Positions 27,556 through 36,889 are shown, counted from the first letter of the stretch. The stretch: 64,000 bases of DNA from Candidatus Accumulibacter meliphilus (GCA_003332265.1 QPGA01000012.1:22770-86769), one strand, 5' to 3'. A program made the numbers and translations. The notes: generated by a model from the letters alone, not told the origin.

Positions 27556-27747
27556 CTATTTCTTCTCTTCCTTCATGTCTTTCTTGTCGTCCATCTTCTT
27601 GTCGTCCACCTTCATGTCTTTGCTGTCGGGCTTCTTCTCTTCCATCTTCTTCTCGTCCTTGGGGGCGCCGCCATGCGACATGGCGAAGGAGCTAGCCGAA
27701 ACAGTGGCGAAGGTCGCTGCAATCAGAAGGGAAAGTAGCTTGCTCAT
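27556..27747 (-). CDS. small exported Lys/Asp/Glu-rich protein
   Basis: 63 residues. A signal peptide (LLSLLIAATFATVSASSFA) is followed by a hydrophilic tail made almost only of Lys, Asp, Glu and Met, with repeating KKM and DDKK units. The ATG at 27747 has GGAG seven bases upstream; the longer frame to 27801 has no such site. Low-complexity exported peptides of this type are common and uncharacterised. A metal- or polyanion-binding role is possible but unsupported. Confidence 0.7.
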   Translation of the reverse strand: MSKLLSLLIAATFATVSASSFAMSHGGAPKDEKKMEEKKPDSKDMKVDDKKMDDKKDMKEEKK

Positions 27748-27815
27748 ATGAAACTCCTCTCGATTTGTTGGAGAATGTGACGGCCGATTTGGCACGCACA
27801 AAAATAGTAACGCGA

Positions 27816-29048
27816 ATGACCTGTCTCAAGTTGACCTCTTTCATCCACTTTCGCTTTCTGCCCTTGTTGCTGGCGGCCGGGGTAGCGCTGCTGGCGCTGA
27901 CCGCGCCTGCCGCGCCACGCAAGCCGAGCGACGATTCCGAAGTGCTGGAACGTCTGCCGACGCGGGCCGGCGACGCCAGCGCCCGCGAACTGCTCGCCTT
28001 GCGTGCGGCGATGGCTGCCGCAGCAAACGATCCACTGCCGGCAGCGCGGCTCGCCCAGCGCTATTTCGAGCTGGCCATGGCGCGTGGCGATCCGCGCTAT
28101 GTCGGCTATGCCGAAGCGGTGATCGCTGGTTTCCCGGAGCCACTGCCGCCCGAGTTGCTGTCCATTCGGGGGATGCTGCGCCAGTATCGGCATGGCTTTC
28201 AAGCGGCGCTGGACGATTTTGCGGCGGCCCTGGCGCGCAATCCGCAACTCGCGCAGGCGCACGCCTGGCGCGCCGCCATTTTTCTGGTCCAGGCCAACTA
28301 CGCCGCCGCGCAACAGGAATGCGCTGCCCTGCAGGCGCTGGGAAAGACGATTCTGCAGGCCAGCTGCCGCGGTCTTGCCCTGGCCTACGGCGGTCAACTC
28401 GCAGCCGGCTACGGCGCCTTGCAGCAGGCGCTGGCGAGCAGCCGCGACCCCGACAATCGCCTCTGGCTGCTGACGCGTCTGGGCGAAGTGGCGGCCTGGC
28501 GTGGCCAGTCGAAACGCGCGGAAGAGCACTACCGGGAGGCCTTGAGCATCGGTCGCGACGACGGCTATCTGCTCGCCGCCTGGAGCGATTTTCTCCTCGA
28601 CAGCGGCCGGCCCGCCGAAGTGCTTCGCGAACTGGCGGATTGGGAATCATCCGACACGCTGCTGCTGCGCCTCGCCGAGGCGGCCGCCCTGGAGAACGCG
28701 CCCGACGCCGCACGCCTGGCGCAAACGCTCGACGATCGCTTTGCGGCGGCCCGCCAACGTGGCGACACGACCCATCGCGCCGAGGAGGCGCGCTACGCCC
28801 TGCATCTGCGCAAGGACCCGGCAAGCGCCGTGCGCCTGGCCGCGGAAAACTACGCCGTCCAGCGCGAACCGCGCGACGCGCGCATCCTGCTCGAAGCGGC
28901 GATCGCCGCCGGTGACCCGGCAGCGGCACAGCCGGCGCGCGACTGGTTGCGCGACAGCGGCTTCGAGGATCAGCGGCTGCGCGAGCTGGGTCAGAAGTCG
29001 GCGCCGGGCCCGGCACAAGCAGCGTCCAGGGCGGGAGCTCCGCGATGA
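27816..29048 (+). CDS. TPR-repeat protein with membrane/signal segment
   Basis: 410 residues. The N-terminus has a hydrophobic segment (FLPLLLAAGVALLALTAPA) and is probably exported or anchored. At least six TPR-like helical pairs follow (for example LSIRGMLRQYRHGFQAALDD, then AHAWRAAIFLVQANYAAAQQ, then AEEHYREALSIGRDDGYLL). The stop overlaps the next gene (HupE-like) by four bases, so both are coupled. An open frame extends to a TTG at 27765, but ATG 27816 places the hydrophobic segment nearer the N-terminus. The molecular role is unknown. Confidence 0.75.
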   Translation: MTCLKLTSFIHFRFLPLLLAAGVALLALTAPAAPRKPSDDSEVLERLPTRAGDASARELLALRAAMAAAANDPLPAARLAQRYFELAMARGDPRYVGYAEAVIAGFPEPLPPELLSIRGMLRQYRHGFQAALDDFAAALARNPQLAQAHAWRAAIFLVQANYAAAQQECAALQALGKTILQASCRGLALAYGGQLAAGYGALQQALASSRDPDNRLWLLTRLGEVAAWRGQSKRAEEHYREALSIGRDDGYLLAAWSDFLLDSGRPAEVLRELADWESSDTLLLRLAEAAALENAPDAARLAQTLDDRFAAARQRGDTTHRAEEARYALHLRKDPASAVRLAAENYAVQREPRDARILLEAAIAAGDPAAAQPARDWLRDSGFEDQRLRELGQKSAPGPAQAASRAGAPR

Positions 29049-30193
29049 GTCTCCGCCATGTCCCGTTTCGCCTGCCGGCCTTGCTGCTGTTCTTCGTGCT
29101 GCTCGTCCTCGCGCCGCTGGCATCGGCGCACAAGGCCAGCGACAGCTACCTGATCCTCGAGGTCAATGGCCGCGAAGTCAGTGGGCAATGGGACATCGCG
29201 CTGCGCGACATCGATTTCGCACTCGGGCTCGATGTCGACGGTAACGGCGAGATCACCTGGGGCGAACTGCGCGCGCGCCAGCCCGATATCGATGCCTGGG
29301 CGCTCGGCCGCCTCGGCCTGCAGCGCGGCGGTGCCTGCCGGATACGGGTCGCCGACCACCTGGTCGACACGCACACCGACGGCGCCTACGCCGTGCTGCA
29401 ACTAAGCGGCGAGTGCCCGCGCGCCGATGCCGAGCTGAGCATCAGCTACCGGCTTCTGTTCGAGCTCGATGCCTTACACCGCGGCCTGCTGCGCCTGACG
29501 CTGGACGGCAGCTCGCATTCCGCAGTCCTCGCCCCGGATCGTGCCGAACAGCGCTTTGTCGCCGGCGAGAGCTCGCGCCTGGCACAGTTCGGCCAGTATC
29601 TCGTCGAAGGTATCTGGCACATCTGGATTGGCTTCGATCACATCCTCTTTCTGCTCGCTTTGTTGCTGCCCGCGGTGCTGGTGCACGAAAACGGCGGCTG
29701 GCGCGGGGTGGCGCGCTTCCGGGACGCGCTGCACGAGGTGCTGTGGGTGGTCACGGCCTTTACCGTCGCCCATTCGATCACTCTCTCGCTGGCCGCACTG
29801 GGCCTGATCCAGCTACCGTCGCGGCTGGTCGAGTCCGCGATCGCCGCGTCGGTAGTGCTGGCGGCGGCCAACAATCTCAAACCGCTGGTCGAAGGCCGGC
29901 GCTGGCTGGTGGCCTTCGCCTTCGGCCTGATCCACGGTTTCGGCTTCGCCAGCGTGCTCGCCGAACTCGGCCTGCCACAGCAGGCGCTGGTGCTCTCCCT
30001 GCTCGGCTTCAACCTCGGCGTCGAAGTGGGCCAGCTGGCAATTGTCGCCGTCTTCCTGCCGCTGGCCTACGCGCTGCGCAACACCGGCTTCTATCGCCGC
30101 GGCGTGTTCATCGGCGGTTCCCTGGCCACGCTGACGATCGCCCTGGTCTGGCTGCTCGAGCGCGCTTTCGATCTGAAGCTGACCGGCGGCTGA
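29045..30193 (+). CDS. HupE/UreJ-family membrane protein with EF-hand-like loop
   Basis: 382 residues. A signal peptide (ALLLFFVLLVLAPLASA) leads to a soluble domain of about 170 residues, then six to seven membrane helices of the HupE/UreJ_2 type (HIWIGFDHILFLLALLLP; VTAFTVAHSITLSLAALG; GLIHGFGFASVLAELGL). The histidine/aspartate motif in the membrane part is that of nickel/cobalt-like transport families. The soluble part contains DVDGNGEITWGE, which matches a 12-residue EF-hand calcium loop at positions 1, 3, 5, 7, 9 and 12. Metal-dependent transport is inferred. It is coupled to the TPR gene upstream. Confidence 0.85.
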   Translation: MSLRHVPFRLPALLLFFVLLVLAPLASAHKASDSYLILEVNGREVSGQWDIALRDIDFALGLDVDGNGEITWGELRARQPDIDAWALGRLGLQRGGACRIRVADHLVDTHTDGAYAVLQLSGECPRADAELSISYRLLFELDALHRGLLRLTLDGSSHSAVLAPDRAEQRFVAGESSRLAQFGQYLVEGIWHIWIGFDHILFLLALLLPAVLVHENGGWRGVARFRDALHEVLWVVTAFTVAHSITLSLAALGLIQLPSRLVESAIAASVVLAAANNLKPLVEGRRWLVAFAFGLIHGFGFASVLAELGLPQQALVLSLLGFNLGVEVGQLAIVAVFLPLAYALRNTGFYRRGVFIGGSLATLTIALVWLLERAFDLKLTGG

Positions 30194-30230
30194 GCGCAGC
30201 CATGGCGCGTCGCGCCGGACGACTCAGTTA

Positions 30231-30250
30231 TACTGTCGATAAGCACAGTA
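30231..30250 (+). promoter_or_regulatory. LexA (SOS) operator upstream of a UvrD-like helicase
   Basis: TACTGTCGATAAGCACAGTA matches the LexA pattern TACTG-N10-CAGTA at every fixed base. It overlaps a -10-like TATACT (30229-30234) and ends 15 bp before the helicase start, so repressor binding would block transcription. Confidence 0.8.
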
Positions 30251-30265
30251 ATCAAGGAGCCGCCG

Positions 30266-32422
30266 GTGCGCGCCCCGCAAGCCGTTGAACATGCCCCGTC
30301 CGAAAGCGCAGCCGCACAAAAAGCGGCAACTCCGCGCGCGACCGACCCGCTGTCCCAGCTCAATGCAGCACAGCGCCAGGCGGCAACTTTCGGCATCGGC
30401 GACGCGGGCCGGGCCGCTGGCGACGCTGCGCATCCGCCGCTGCTGGTCATCGCCGGCGCCGGATCGGGCAAGACCGCGACGCTGGCGCAGCGCGTCGCGC
30501 AGCTGCTCGCCCACGGCGCCGACCCGGGGCGAATCCTGCTGCTCACTTTTTCGCGACGGGCGGCGAGCGAGATGAGCCGCCGCGTCGAACGCCTTCTGAC
30601 GCGCCGCGCCGCGGGTCAGGCGCGCACTGCCGCGCCGTCGCTCAACTGGTCGGGGACTTTTCACGGCGTCGGCGCACGCCTGCTGCGCGAGTACGCGGGC
30701 CGCATCGGCCTCGACCCAAATTTCACCATTCACGACCGGCAGGACTCGGGCGACCTGATCAACCTGGTGCGCCACGAGCTCGGCTTTTCGGTCAAGAGCA
30801 AACGCTTCCCCCTGAAAGGGACCTGCCTGGCAATCTACTCGGCGACGGTCAACACCCAGTCGCCGCTGCGCGAAGTATTGCAGACGAGCTTTCCCTGGTG
30901 CGCCGAATGGGAGAGCGATCTGCAGCGACTGTTTCTCGCCTACGTCGAAGCCAAACAGGCGCAGCAGGTGCTCGACTACGACGATCTGCTGCTCTACTGG
31001 GCGCAGATGGTCAGCGATCCGGCGCTCGGTGGGGAACTCGGCGCGCGCTTCCGGCACGTGCTGGTGGACGAGTATCAGGACACCAATCGCCTGCAGGCAG
31101 CGATTCTGCTGGCCATGAAACCCGATGGCAGCGGCCTCACGGTGGTCGGCGACGACGCGCAGTCGATCTACGCTTTCCGCGGCGCAACGGTGCGCAACAT
31201 CCTCGATTTCCCGGCGCACTTCGAACCGCCCGCGCAATTGGTGACGCTAGAGCGCAACTACCGCTCGACGCAGCCGATCCTGGCCGCCGCCAACCAGGTC
31301 ATTGCGCTCGCCGCCGAGCGCTTCAGCAAGGATCTGTGGAGCGAGCGTCAGTCATCGCAAAAACCGACTCTGGTCTCGGTTCGCGACGACGCCGATCAGG
31401 CGAACTATGTCGTCGGGCAGGTGCTCGCCCGGCGCGAAGCCGGCGTCAAGCTCAAGGCACAGGCGGTCCTTTTCCGAACCGCACAACATAGCGTGCGCCT
31501 GGAACTCGAACTCACTCGCCGCAACATCCCTTTCGTCAAATTCGGCGGCCTCAAGTTTCTCGAAGCCGCACACGTCAAGGACCTCCTGGCGGTGCTGCGC
31601 TGGGCCCGGAACCCGCGCGACCAGATCGCCGGCTTCCGGGCCATGCAACTGGTCGCCGGCATCGGCCCGAAGACGGCCAGCCGGGTGCTGCGCAATGTCA
31701 CCGAAACCGCGCCCGCGCCCGCCCTCGCCCTGCTCGGCGAGCAGCCGGTCCCTGAAGGCGCGCGCGCCGCCTGGCTGGAATTCGCCACGCTGGTCGACTG
31801 CTGCGGCGCGGCTGGCGCGGCCTGGCCGACCGCCTTCGAGCAGATCTGCCGCTGGTACGAGATGCAGATCGACCGCCTGCATGAGGATGCGGAAATCCGC
31901 CAGGCCGATGTCGAGCAGCTCGGCCGCATCGCCAGCACCTACGCCAGCGCCGAGAGCTTTCTCACCGAACTGACCCTCGACCCGCCGGACGCCAGCAGCG
32001 ACCAGGCCGGAGCACCGCTGCTCGATGAGGACTACCTGATCCTGTCGACGATTCACTCGGCAAAGGGGCAGGAATGGACGGCGGTCAGCATTCTCAACGC
32101 CGTCGATGGCTGCATCCCGTCCGACATGGCCACCGGCTCGGCGGCCGCAATCGAGGAGGAGCGGCGCCTGCTCTACGTGGCCATGACCCGCGCCAGGGAG
32201 CACCTGGAAATCATCGTCCCGCAGCGCTTCTACGTCACCCATCAGCCAGGCTTCGGCGACCGGCATCTCTACGCCAGCCGCAGCCGCTTCATCAGCAACG
32301 CGCTGCTGCCCCATTTCGAGCAAAGCTCGTGGCCACCGGCGCCAGAAGCTCCGGCCGCCAATCCCGAAGCCAAACAACAGGCGCTCGACCTGGCGGCGCG
32401 GATGCGGGCGATGTGGAAATGA
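30266..32422 (+). CDS. UvrD/Rep-type superfamily 1 DNA helicase
   Basis: 718 residues. SF1A motifs are in order: Q-motif LNAAQRQAA, motif I AGAGSGKT (63-70), Ia TFSRRAASEM, II VDEYQD (267-272), III GDDAQSIYAFRGA, IV YRSTQPIL, V STIHSAKGQEW, VI YVAMTRARE. The length and motif V fit the UvrD/PcrA group that unwinds DNA 3'-5' in repair. A 35-residue Ala-rich N-terminal extension precedes the Q-motif. GTG 30266 has AAGGAG six bases upstream. A LexA box directly upstream predicts DNA-damage induction. It converges with the DUF389 gene, only 22 bp apart. Confidence 0.92.
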   Translation: MRAPQAVEHAPSESAAAQKAATPRATDPLSQLNAAQRQAATFGIGDAGRAAGDAAHPPLLVIAGAGSGKTATLAQRVAQLLAHGADPGRILLLTFSRRAASEMSRRVERLLTRRAAGQARTAAPSLNWSGTFHGVGARLLREYAGRIGLDPNFTIHDRQDSGDLINLVRHELGFSVKSKRFPLKGTCLAIYSATVNTQSPLREVLQTSFPWCAEWESDLQRLFLAYVEAKQAQQVLDYDDLLLYWAQMVSDPALGGELGARFRHVLVDEYQDTNRLQAAILLAMKPDGSGLTVVGDDAQSIYAFRGATVRNILDFPAHFEPPAQLVTLERNYRSTQPILAAANQVIALAAERFSKDLWSERQSSQKPTLVSVRDDADQANYVVGQVLARREAGVKLKAQAVLFRTAQHSVRLELELTRRNIPFVKFGGLKFLEAAHVKDLLAVLRWARNPRDQIAGFRAMQLVAGIGPKTASRVLRNVTETAPAPALALLGEQPVPEGARAAWLEFATLVDCCGAAGAAWPTAFEQICRWYEMQIDRLHEDAEIRQADVEQLGRIASTYASAESFLTELTLDPPDASSDQAGAPLLDEDYLILSTIHSAKGQEWTAVSILNAVDGCIPSDMATGSAAAIEEERRLLYVAMTRAREHLEIIVPQRFYVTHQPGFGDRHLYASRSRFISNALLPHFEQSSWPPAPEAPAANPEAKQQALDLAARMRAMWK

Positions 32423-32444
32423 CCGCCGCCGCCCGCTACCCTCA

Positions 32445-34178
32445 TCACTCCTTGCGCAATTTCTCGGCGACGACCGGCAGCAGCACCGACACCGCTCGAA
32501 ACGCCGCTTCGCCCAGTTCGCGTTCGGCGGCCAACTGGTTCGGGAGCGGATAGCGGGCCACCGAAACCACCTCGATCCCGCCAGCGCGCAAAGCCTCGGC
32601 AACCCGTTCGGCACGCACGCCAGCGAGCCGCGGCGACCCGCCACGGTCACTACTCGCGTGCCCGACGACTTCGACGCGATCGATGTTCCAGCGTTGCAGG
32701 GCCCAGACGATGGTCGCGATGCGCAGCTCTGCGGCCTCGTCGAGGCCCTTGCTGCCGGGTTCGAAATAGATCGGCGGCAGCGCCTGCGGCGGCGGCAGCA
32801 AGCGGATCTGCCACTGCGGATGACGCTTTCCCAGGTCGCTCTCCATTGCCCGCCAGGCGGCGAGATCGATTCCCGCTTGCGCTTCGGGAACCAGCGTCGC
32901 GCGTCGCTGCGCAGAATCGGCATCAAAAGCGGCCAGCGGCAGGGGAAAAGCGCTGCGCAGGCTGTCGGCGACGCTGCTGTCGAGCTTGGGCGCACTCTCG
33001 CCAAGCCCGAGGGCAAGGACTTGTGGTGACACTTTTTCAGACGTGCGTAGCTGTGTCAGCTGCAAATCGACCGCCTGACGCAACTGCCGTGCGATCTCCT
33101 CGCCCAGGCGCAGCTCCAGCTCGGCCTCAGGTTCGACGCTCAAGACCATGGCGCGCACCCGCGGTGGCTTGCTGTCGATGAACAGCACCTCTACGGCGCC
33201 CAGCTGGCCGCCCGGCAACGAGGCCGCGCCGGCCTCGAGCACATTGCGAATACGAATCTGCGCAAAGCTCTCGAAAGCGATCGCTTTCAGCGAAATGAAC
33301 AGCGGTATGCCGAGGGGAACGAGCACCAGAAAGGAGATCGCCGCCTGGCGGGCAAAGCGCTTGCGCAAACCACCGCGGCCGAAACCGTACCATTCGGCAA
33401 CGGCGGCGACCGCAAGGCTGATCGCCGCCATGTTGGTGAAGAACAGCAGCAGCGCGCCGCGCGCCACCGACCAGCGCTCGGTGACCAGGCCATAGCCAAT
33501 GGTGGCCAGCGGCGGCATCAAGGCCGTGGCAATGGCCACTCCGACGATCGCGCCACCGCGGCCGCGGATCAGGGCATAGCCGCCGGCGGCACCCGAGAGG
33601 ATGGCGACCACCAGGTCGAAAAGATTCGGGCGGGTACGCGCCAGCAGTTCTGGCGTCAGTTCCTTGACCGGCGAAAGCAGCACGATCAGCGAAGTGAACG
33701 CCACCGCTGCGGCGGTACCCAAAGCCAGCGCGCGCAAACTTTTTCGCGCCAGATCGAAGTCGAGGGTGGCGATGGCCATGCCGCTGCCGACAATCGGCCC
33801 CATCAGCGGCGAGATCAGCATCGCGCCGATGATCACCGCCGGCGAATTGAGCAGCAGGCCGATGGTCGCTATGCCACCGGCGACGACGATCATGAAGCAG
33901 AAATTGAACGAGAAATTAGCGTCCTGTTCAACCTGATCGAGAATCCCCCGGTGATCGATCTCGCGCACCAGAGCTCGCCACCAGCGCCCCCAGGCCCGCG
34001 GCCCCAGCCACAGCGCGCGGAAGAAGCTGCCCGTGCTGAGCAGATCCTCGCCGAGGCCGGCAGTCTCGGCGACCTCGGCGACATTGGCAGGCGCGGCAGC
34101 CCCGGCTGCTGTCGCGCTTGCTGGTGGTGGCGCAGTGGATTCTTGGCTGGCTGGTGATGCAGGTACGGGCGTGGGCAT
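32445..34178 (-). CDS. DUF389 membrane protein with OmpA-like C-terminal domain
   Basis: 577 residues. A Pro/Ala-rich leader (about 40 residues) is followed by about six membrane helices with the DUF389 hallmarks SPAVIIGAMLISPLMGPIVG and AIVGVAIATALMPPLATIGYG. From about residue 340 a soluble region ends in an OmpA-type fold (IDRVEVVGHASSDRGGSPRL then RAERVAEALRAGGI), which in other proteins binds peptidoglycan. DUF389 proteins are of unknown function, possibly transport. The fusion would link an inner-membrane protein to the cell wall; that is inference. Confidence 0.82.
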   Translation of the reverse strand: MPTPVPASPASQESTAPPPASATAAGAAAPANVAEVAETAGLGEDLLSTGSFFRALWLGPRAWGRWWRALVREIDHRGILDQVEQDANFSFNFCFMIVVAGGIATIGLLLNSPAVIIGAMLISPLMGPIVGSGMAIATLDFDLARKSLRALALGTAAAVAFTSLIVLLSPVKELTPELLARTRPNLFDLVVAILSGAAGGYALIRGRGGAIVGVAIATALMPPLATIGYGLVTERWSVARGALLLFFTNMAAISLAVAAVAEWYGFGRGGLRKRFARQAAISFLVLVPLGIPLFISLKAIAFESFAQIRIRNVLEAGAASLPGGQLGAVEVLFIDSKPPRVRAMVLSVEPEAELELRLGEEIARQLRQAVDLQLTQLRTSEKVSPQVLALGLGESAPKLDSSVADSLRSAFPLPLAAFDADSAQRRATLVPEAQAGIDLAAWRAMESDLGKRHPQWQIRLLPPPQALPPIYFEPGSKGLDEAAELRIATIVWALQRWNIDRVEVVGHASSDRGGSPRLAGVRAERVAEALRAGGIEVVSVARYPLPNQLAAERELGEAAFRAVSVLLPVVAEKLRKE

Positions 34179-34474
34179 ATTCGGGCTTTGTTTGCGACGG
34201 GGAGAGTTTCACGCTCTGACTCGCTGGAGCGCTTGCGACGGGCGTCGAGGAGGAACCGCGGCGCTGCCGGTGCGGCGCCGACCGTCGCCGTTCTGGAAGG
34301 CATGTCCACGGATTTCGACATCCGCAGCGATGCAGGCAGCGATTCTACCAAGGGATGGCACGGCAAGGGGCCGCATTGAACCGTGCGACGAACACAGGCA
34401 TCGCGATCGGGCGCGGTCCGGCTGCGGTAAAGTTGGGGTAAAGTGGCGCCTCAAGAAATCGGCACCAGGAGACC

Positions 34475-35227
34475 ATGAGCGACCCCCTTGCCAGCGCAGC
34501 GTTCGTCGCCCTCGCCTTCATGGCCGCCGGCTTTATCAAGGGCGTCGTCGGCATGGGCCTGGCGGCCGTCGCCATGGGCTTGCTCAGTCTGCTCATGGCG
34601 CCCGCTGCCGCAGCCGCGCTGTTGATCGTTCCGTCGCTATTTACCAATATCTGGCAACTCGTCGCCGGCCCGCAGTTCATGGTGCTCGTGCAGCGACTGG
34701 CCACGATGATGTTGGCGATAGTGATCGGCACCGCGCTGACGATCAGCGTCCTGACAGGAAGCACGTCGTCTCTTGCCAGTGGCGCGCTTGGCGCGATCCT
34801 GGCAGTGTACGGCGCCGTTGGCCTTGCCGCACATCGATTTGCCGTGCCGGCCCACGCCGAACCCTGGTTATCACCGCTGGTCGGCCTGAGCACCGGTCTG
34901 ATTACCGGGGCGACAGGCGTCTTTGTCATTCCTGCCGTGCCCTATCTGAGCTCCCTTGGTCTCGGCAAGGAAGAACTGATTCAGGCCCTCGCGCTATCCT
35001 TCACGATCTCCACGCTGGCTCTGGGCGCCGCGCTCGCCGTGTCCGGCGAATATCGCTGGGTCGCTGCCGGCAACTCACTGCTGGCCATTGTGCCGGCGCT
35101 GCTCGGCATGTTCATCGGCCAACGTGTGCGCGGCAAGCTCGCACCCGAAGCGTTTCGCCGCTGGTTCCTGTTCGGCCTGGTGGCCCTGGGCCTTTACATG
35201 CTCGGCAGAGCGCTGCTACACAGCTGA
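34475..35227 (+). CDS. TauE/SafE-family membrane exporter
   Basis: 250 residues, seven to eight membrane helices. The family signature GFIKGVVGMGLAAVAMGLLS and its internal repeat SPLVGLSTGLITGATGVFV are clear. The family exports sulfite, sulfoacetate or other organic anions; the substrate is not readable here. The gene is divergent from the DUF389 gene, with a 296-bp gap that shows no gene. GGAGA precedes the ATG. A BNR-repeat gene follows after 93 bp. Confidence 0.88.
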   Translation: MSDPLASAAFVALAFMAAGFIKGVVGMGLAAVAMGLLSLLMAPAAAAALLIVPSLFTNIWQLVAGPQFMVLVQRLATMMLAIVIGTALTISVLTGSTSSLASGALGAILAVYGAVGLAAHRFAVPAHAEPWLSPLVGLSTGLITGATGVFVIPAVPYLSSLGLGKEELIQALALSFTISTLALGAALAVSGEYRWVAAGNSLLAIVPALLGMFIGQRVRGKLAPEAFRRWFLFGLVALGLYMLGRALLHS

Positions 35228-35320
35228 GGCCGGAACCTTGCGGCTTGACATGAGGTCTGCAAGGCAGGTGCCAGGCGCTACCAGCACTGGCAAGACAAGG
35301 GACAAGGAGAAGGAGAAACG

Positions 35321-36526
35321 ATGATGGCCGAGAATACGAATACCCAGCACGCTGACCATGGCGCTGCCGGCACGGCAGAGCAGGGTCAGGTGCTGCTGCT
35401 GGTGGCCACGCGCAAGGGCGCGTGGCTTTATCACGGCGATGCGGCACGCGAAAACTGGCGGATCGATGGCCCGCACTTTCTCGGCCACATCATCAGTCAT
35501 CTGGTGCTCGACCCGCGTGATGGCCAAACCCTGCTCGCCGCCGCCAAGACGGGACACCTCGGTCCGACGATCTTCCGCTCGACCGATCTTGGACGCAGCT
35601 GGAGCGAAGCAAAGCGCCCACCCGCTTTTGCTGCGCGCAGCGAGGGGGCGACCGCTGGCAGCGCCCTGCCCGGCCGCACGGTCGATCACACTTTCTGGCT
35701 AACGCCGGGGAATGCCCGGCAGCCGGACGTCTGGTACGCCGGCACCTCGCCGCAGGGACTGTTCCGTTCCGACGACGGTGGCGTCAGCTGGGCGCCGTTC
35801 TCGTGCATCAACGACGATCCGCAATACCGGCAGTGGATGGGAAGCGTACAGGACGGCACACCGGACGGGCCGAAGCTGCACTCGATCATCGTCGATCCCC
35901 GCAACGCCGATCACCTCTACCTGGCGATGTCGGGAGGTGGCGTGCACGAGAGTAGCGATGGCGGCGAGAGTTTCAAGCCCCTGCTCGACCAGCTCGACGT
36001 CGTCGGCGGTTTCGATCGCGCCGATCCCACTTTCCACGACCCGCATTGCGTCCGCCTGTGCCCGAGCAACCCGGATCGTCTCTATCAGCAGAACCACTGC
36101 GGCATCTATCGCCTCGACCGGCCCTCCGAGCAGTGGCTGAACATCGGCAAGAGCCTGCCCGCAGAGGTCGGCGACGTCGGCTTTCCGATGGTGGTTCACC
36201 CGCGCAACGCAGAAACCGCCTGGGTCTTCCCGATGGACGGCACTTCCGTCTGGCCACGTACCAGTCCCGATGGCAAGCCGGCGGTGTATGCGACCGGCGA
36301 CGGCGGCCAGAGCTGGCAACGTCGCGACGCCGGCCTGCCGACCAGCCAGGCGTGGTGGACGGTCAAGCGCCAGGCGATGAGCGCCGACCCGCTGCAGCCG
36401 GTAGGCCTCTACTTCGGGACCACCAGCGGCGAGTTGTGGATGAGTCGCGACGAAGGCCTGCACTGGCAATGCATCGCCCGCCACCTGCCGGAAATCTACG
36501 CCGTCGAAGCCGCACTCCTGGCGTAG
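35321..36526 (+). CDS. BNR/YVTN-type beta-propeller protein
   Basis: 401 residues, cytoplasmic (no leader). At least four BNR motifs of the S-x-D-x-G-x-x-W type: RSTDLGRSWSEA, RSDDGGVSWAPF, ESSDGGESFKPL, ATGDGGQSWQRR and MSRDEGLHWQCI. These form a propeller like sialidases and photosystem-assembly factors, but no sialidase arginine triad was confirmed. Twelve bases after its stop begins a MoaD/ThiS-like gene, a recurrent pairing. The biochemical role is unknown. GGAGAAGGAG lies just upstream of the start. Confidence 0.8.
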   Translation: MMAENTNTQHADHGAAGTAEQGQVLLLVATRKGAWLYHGDAARENWRIDGPHFLGHIISHLVLDPRDGQTLLAAAKTGHLGPTIFRSTDLGRSWSEAKRPPAFAARSEGATAGSALPGRTVDHTFWLTPGNARQPDVWYAGTSPQGLFRSDDGGVSWAPFSCINDDPQYRQWMGSVQDGTPDGPKLHSIIVDPRNADHLYLAMSGGGVHESSDGGESFKPLLDQLDVVGGFDRADPTFHDPHCVRLCPSNPDRLYQQNHCGIYRLDRPSEQWLNIGKSLPAEVGDVGFPMVVHPRNAETAWVFPMDGTSVWPRTSPDGKPAVYATGDGGQSWQRRDAGLPTSQAWWTVKRQAMSADPLQPVGLYFGTTSGELWMSRDEGLHWQCIARHLPEIYAVEAALLA

Positions 36527-36538
36527 CGCTGGCCGCCA

Positions 36539-36796
36539 ATGAAAGTCCTCATCCCGAGCGCCTTGCGCTCCTACACCACACAGGGCGAAGTCGAGGCCAG
36601 CGGCGCGACCCTCGCCAGCGTGCTGGCCGACCTCGACCGCCGCTACCCGGGAATTCGCTTCCGCATGATCGACGAGCAGCAGCAGATACGAGCACACATC
36701 CGCTTCTTCTACGCCAGCAAGCAGCTCCGCGACCTCGCGCAGCCGCTGGACGCGAACGGCGAACTGATCATCGTACAGGCACTGAGCGGCGGCTGA
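36539..36796 (+). CDS. MoaD/ThiS-family ubiquitin-like protein
   Basis: 85 residues with the beta-grasp fold and the C-terminal di-glycine (IVQALSGG) that is adenylated and thiolated in sulfur-carrier proteins. Pattern: MKVLIPSALRSYT, ATLASVLADLDRRYPGI, and ELIIVQALSGG. It lies 12 bp after the BNR-repeat gene and is probably co-transcribed. It could be a sulfur carrier for a cofactor, or a protein modifier; no E1-like or partner enzyme is nearby. Confidence 0.85.
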   Translation: MKVLIPSALRSYTTQGEVEASGATLASVLADLDRRYPGIRFRMIDEQQQIRAHIRFFYASKQLRDLAQPLDANGELIIVQALSGG

Positions 36797-36889
36797 GAGG
36801 CGGCAGCGCGTCGGCGAAGTCGGCTGCGGCGTCGCGTGCAGTGTCGTCTGCAGTATCGCGAGCCGCCTGCCAGCGGCCGTAGCGACGAA

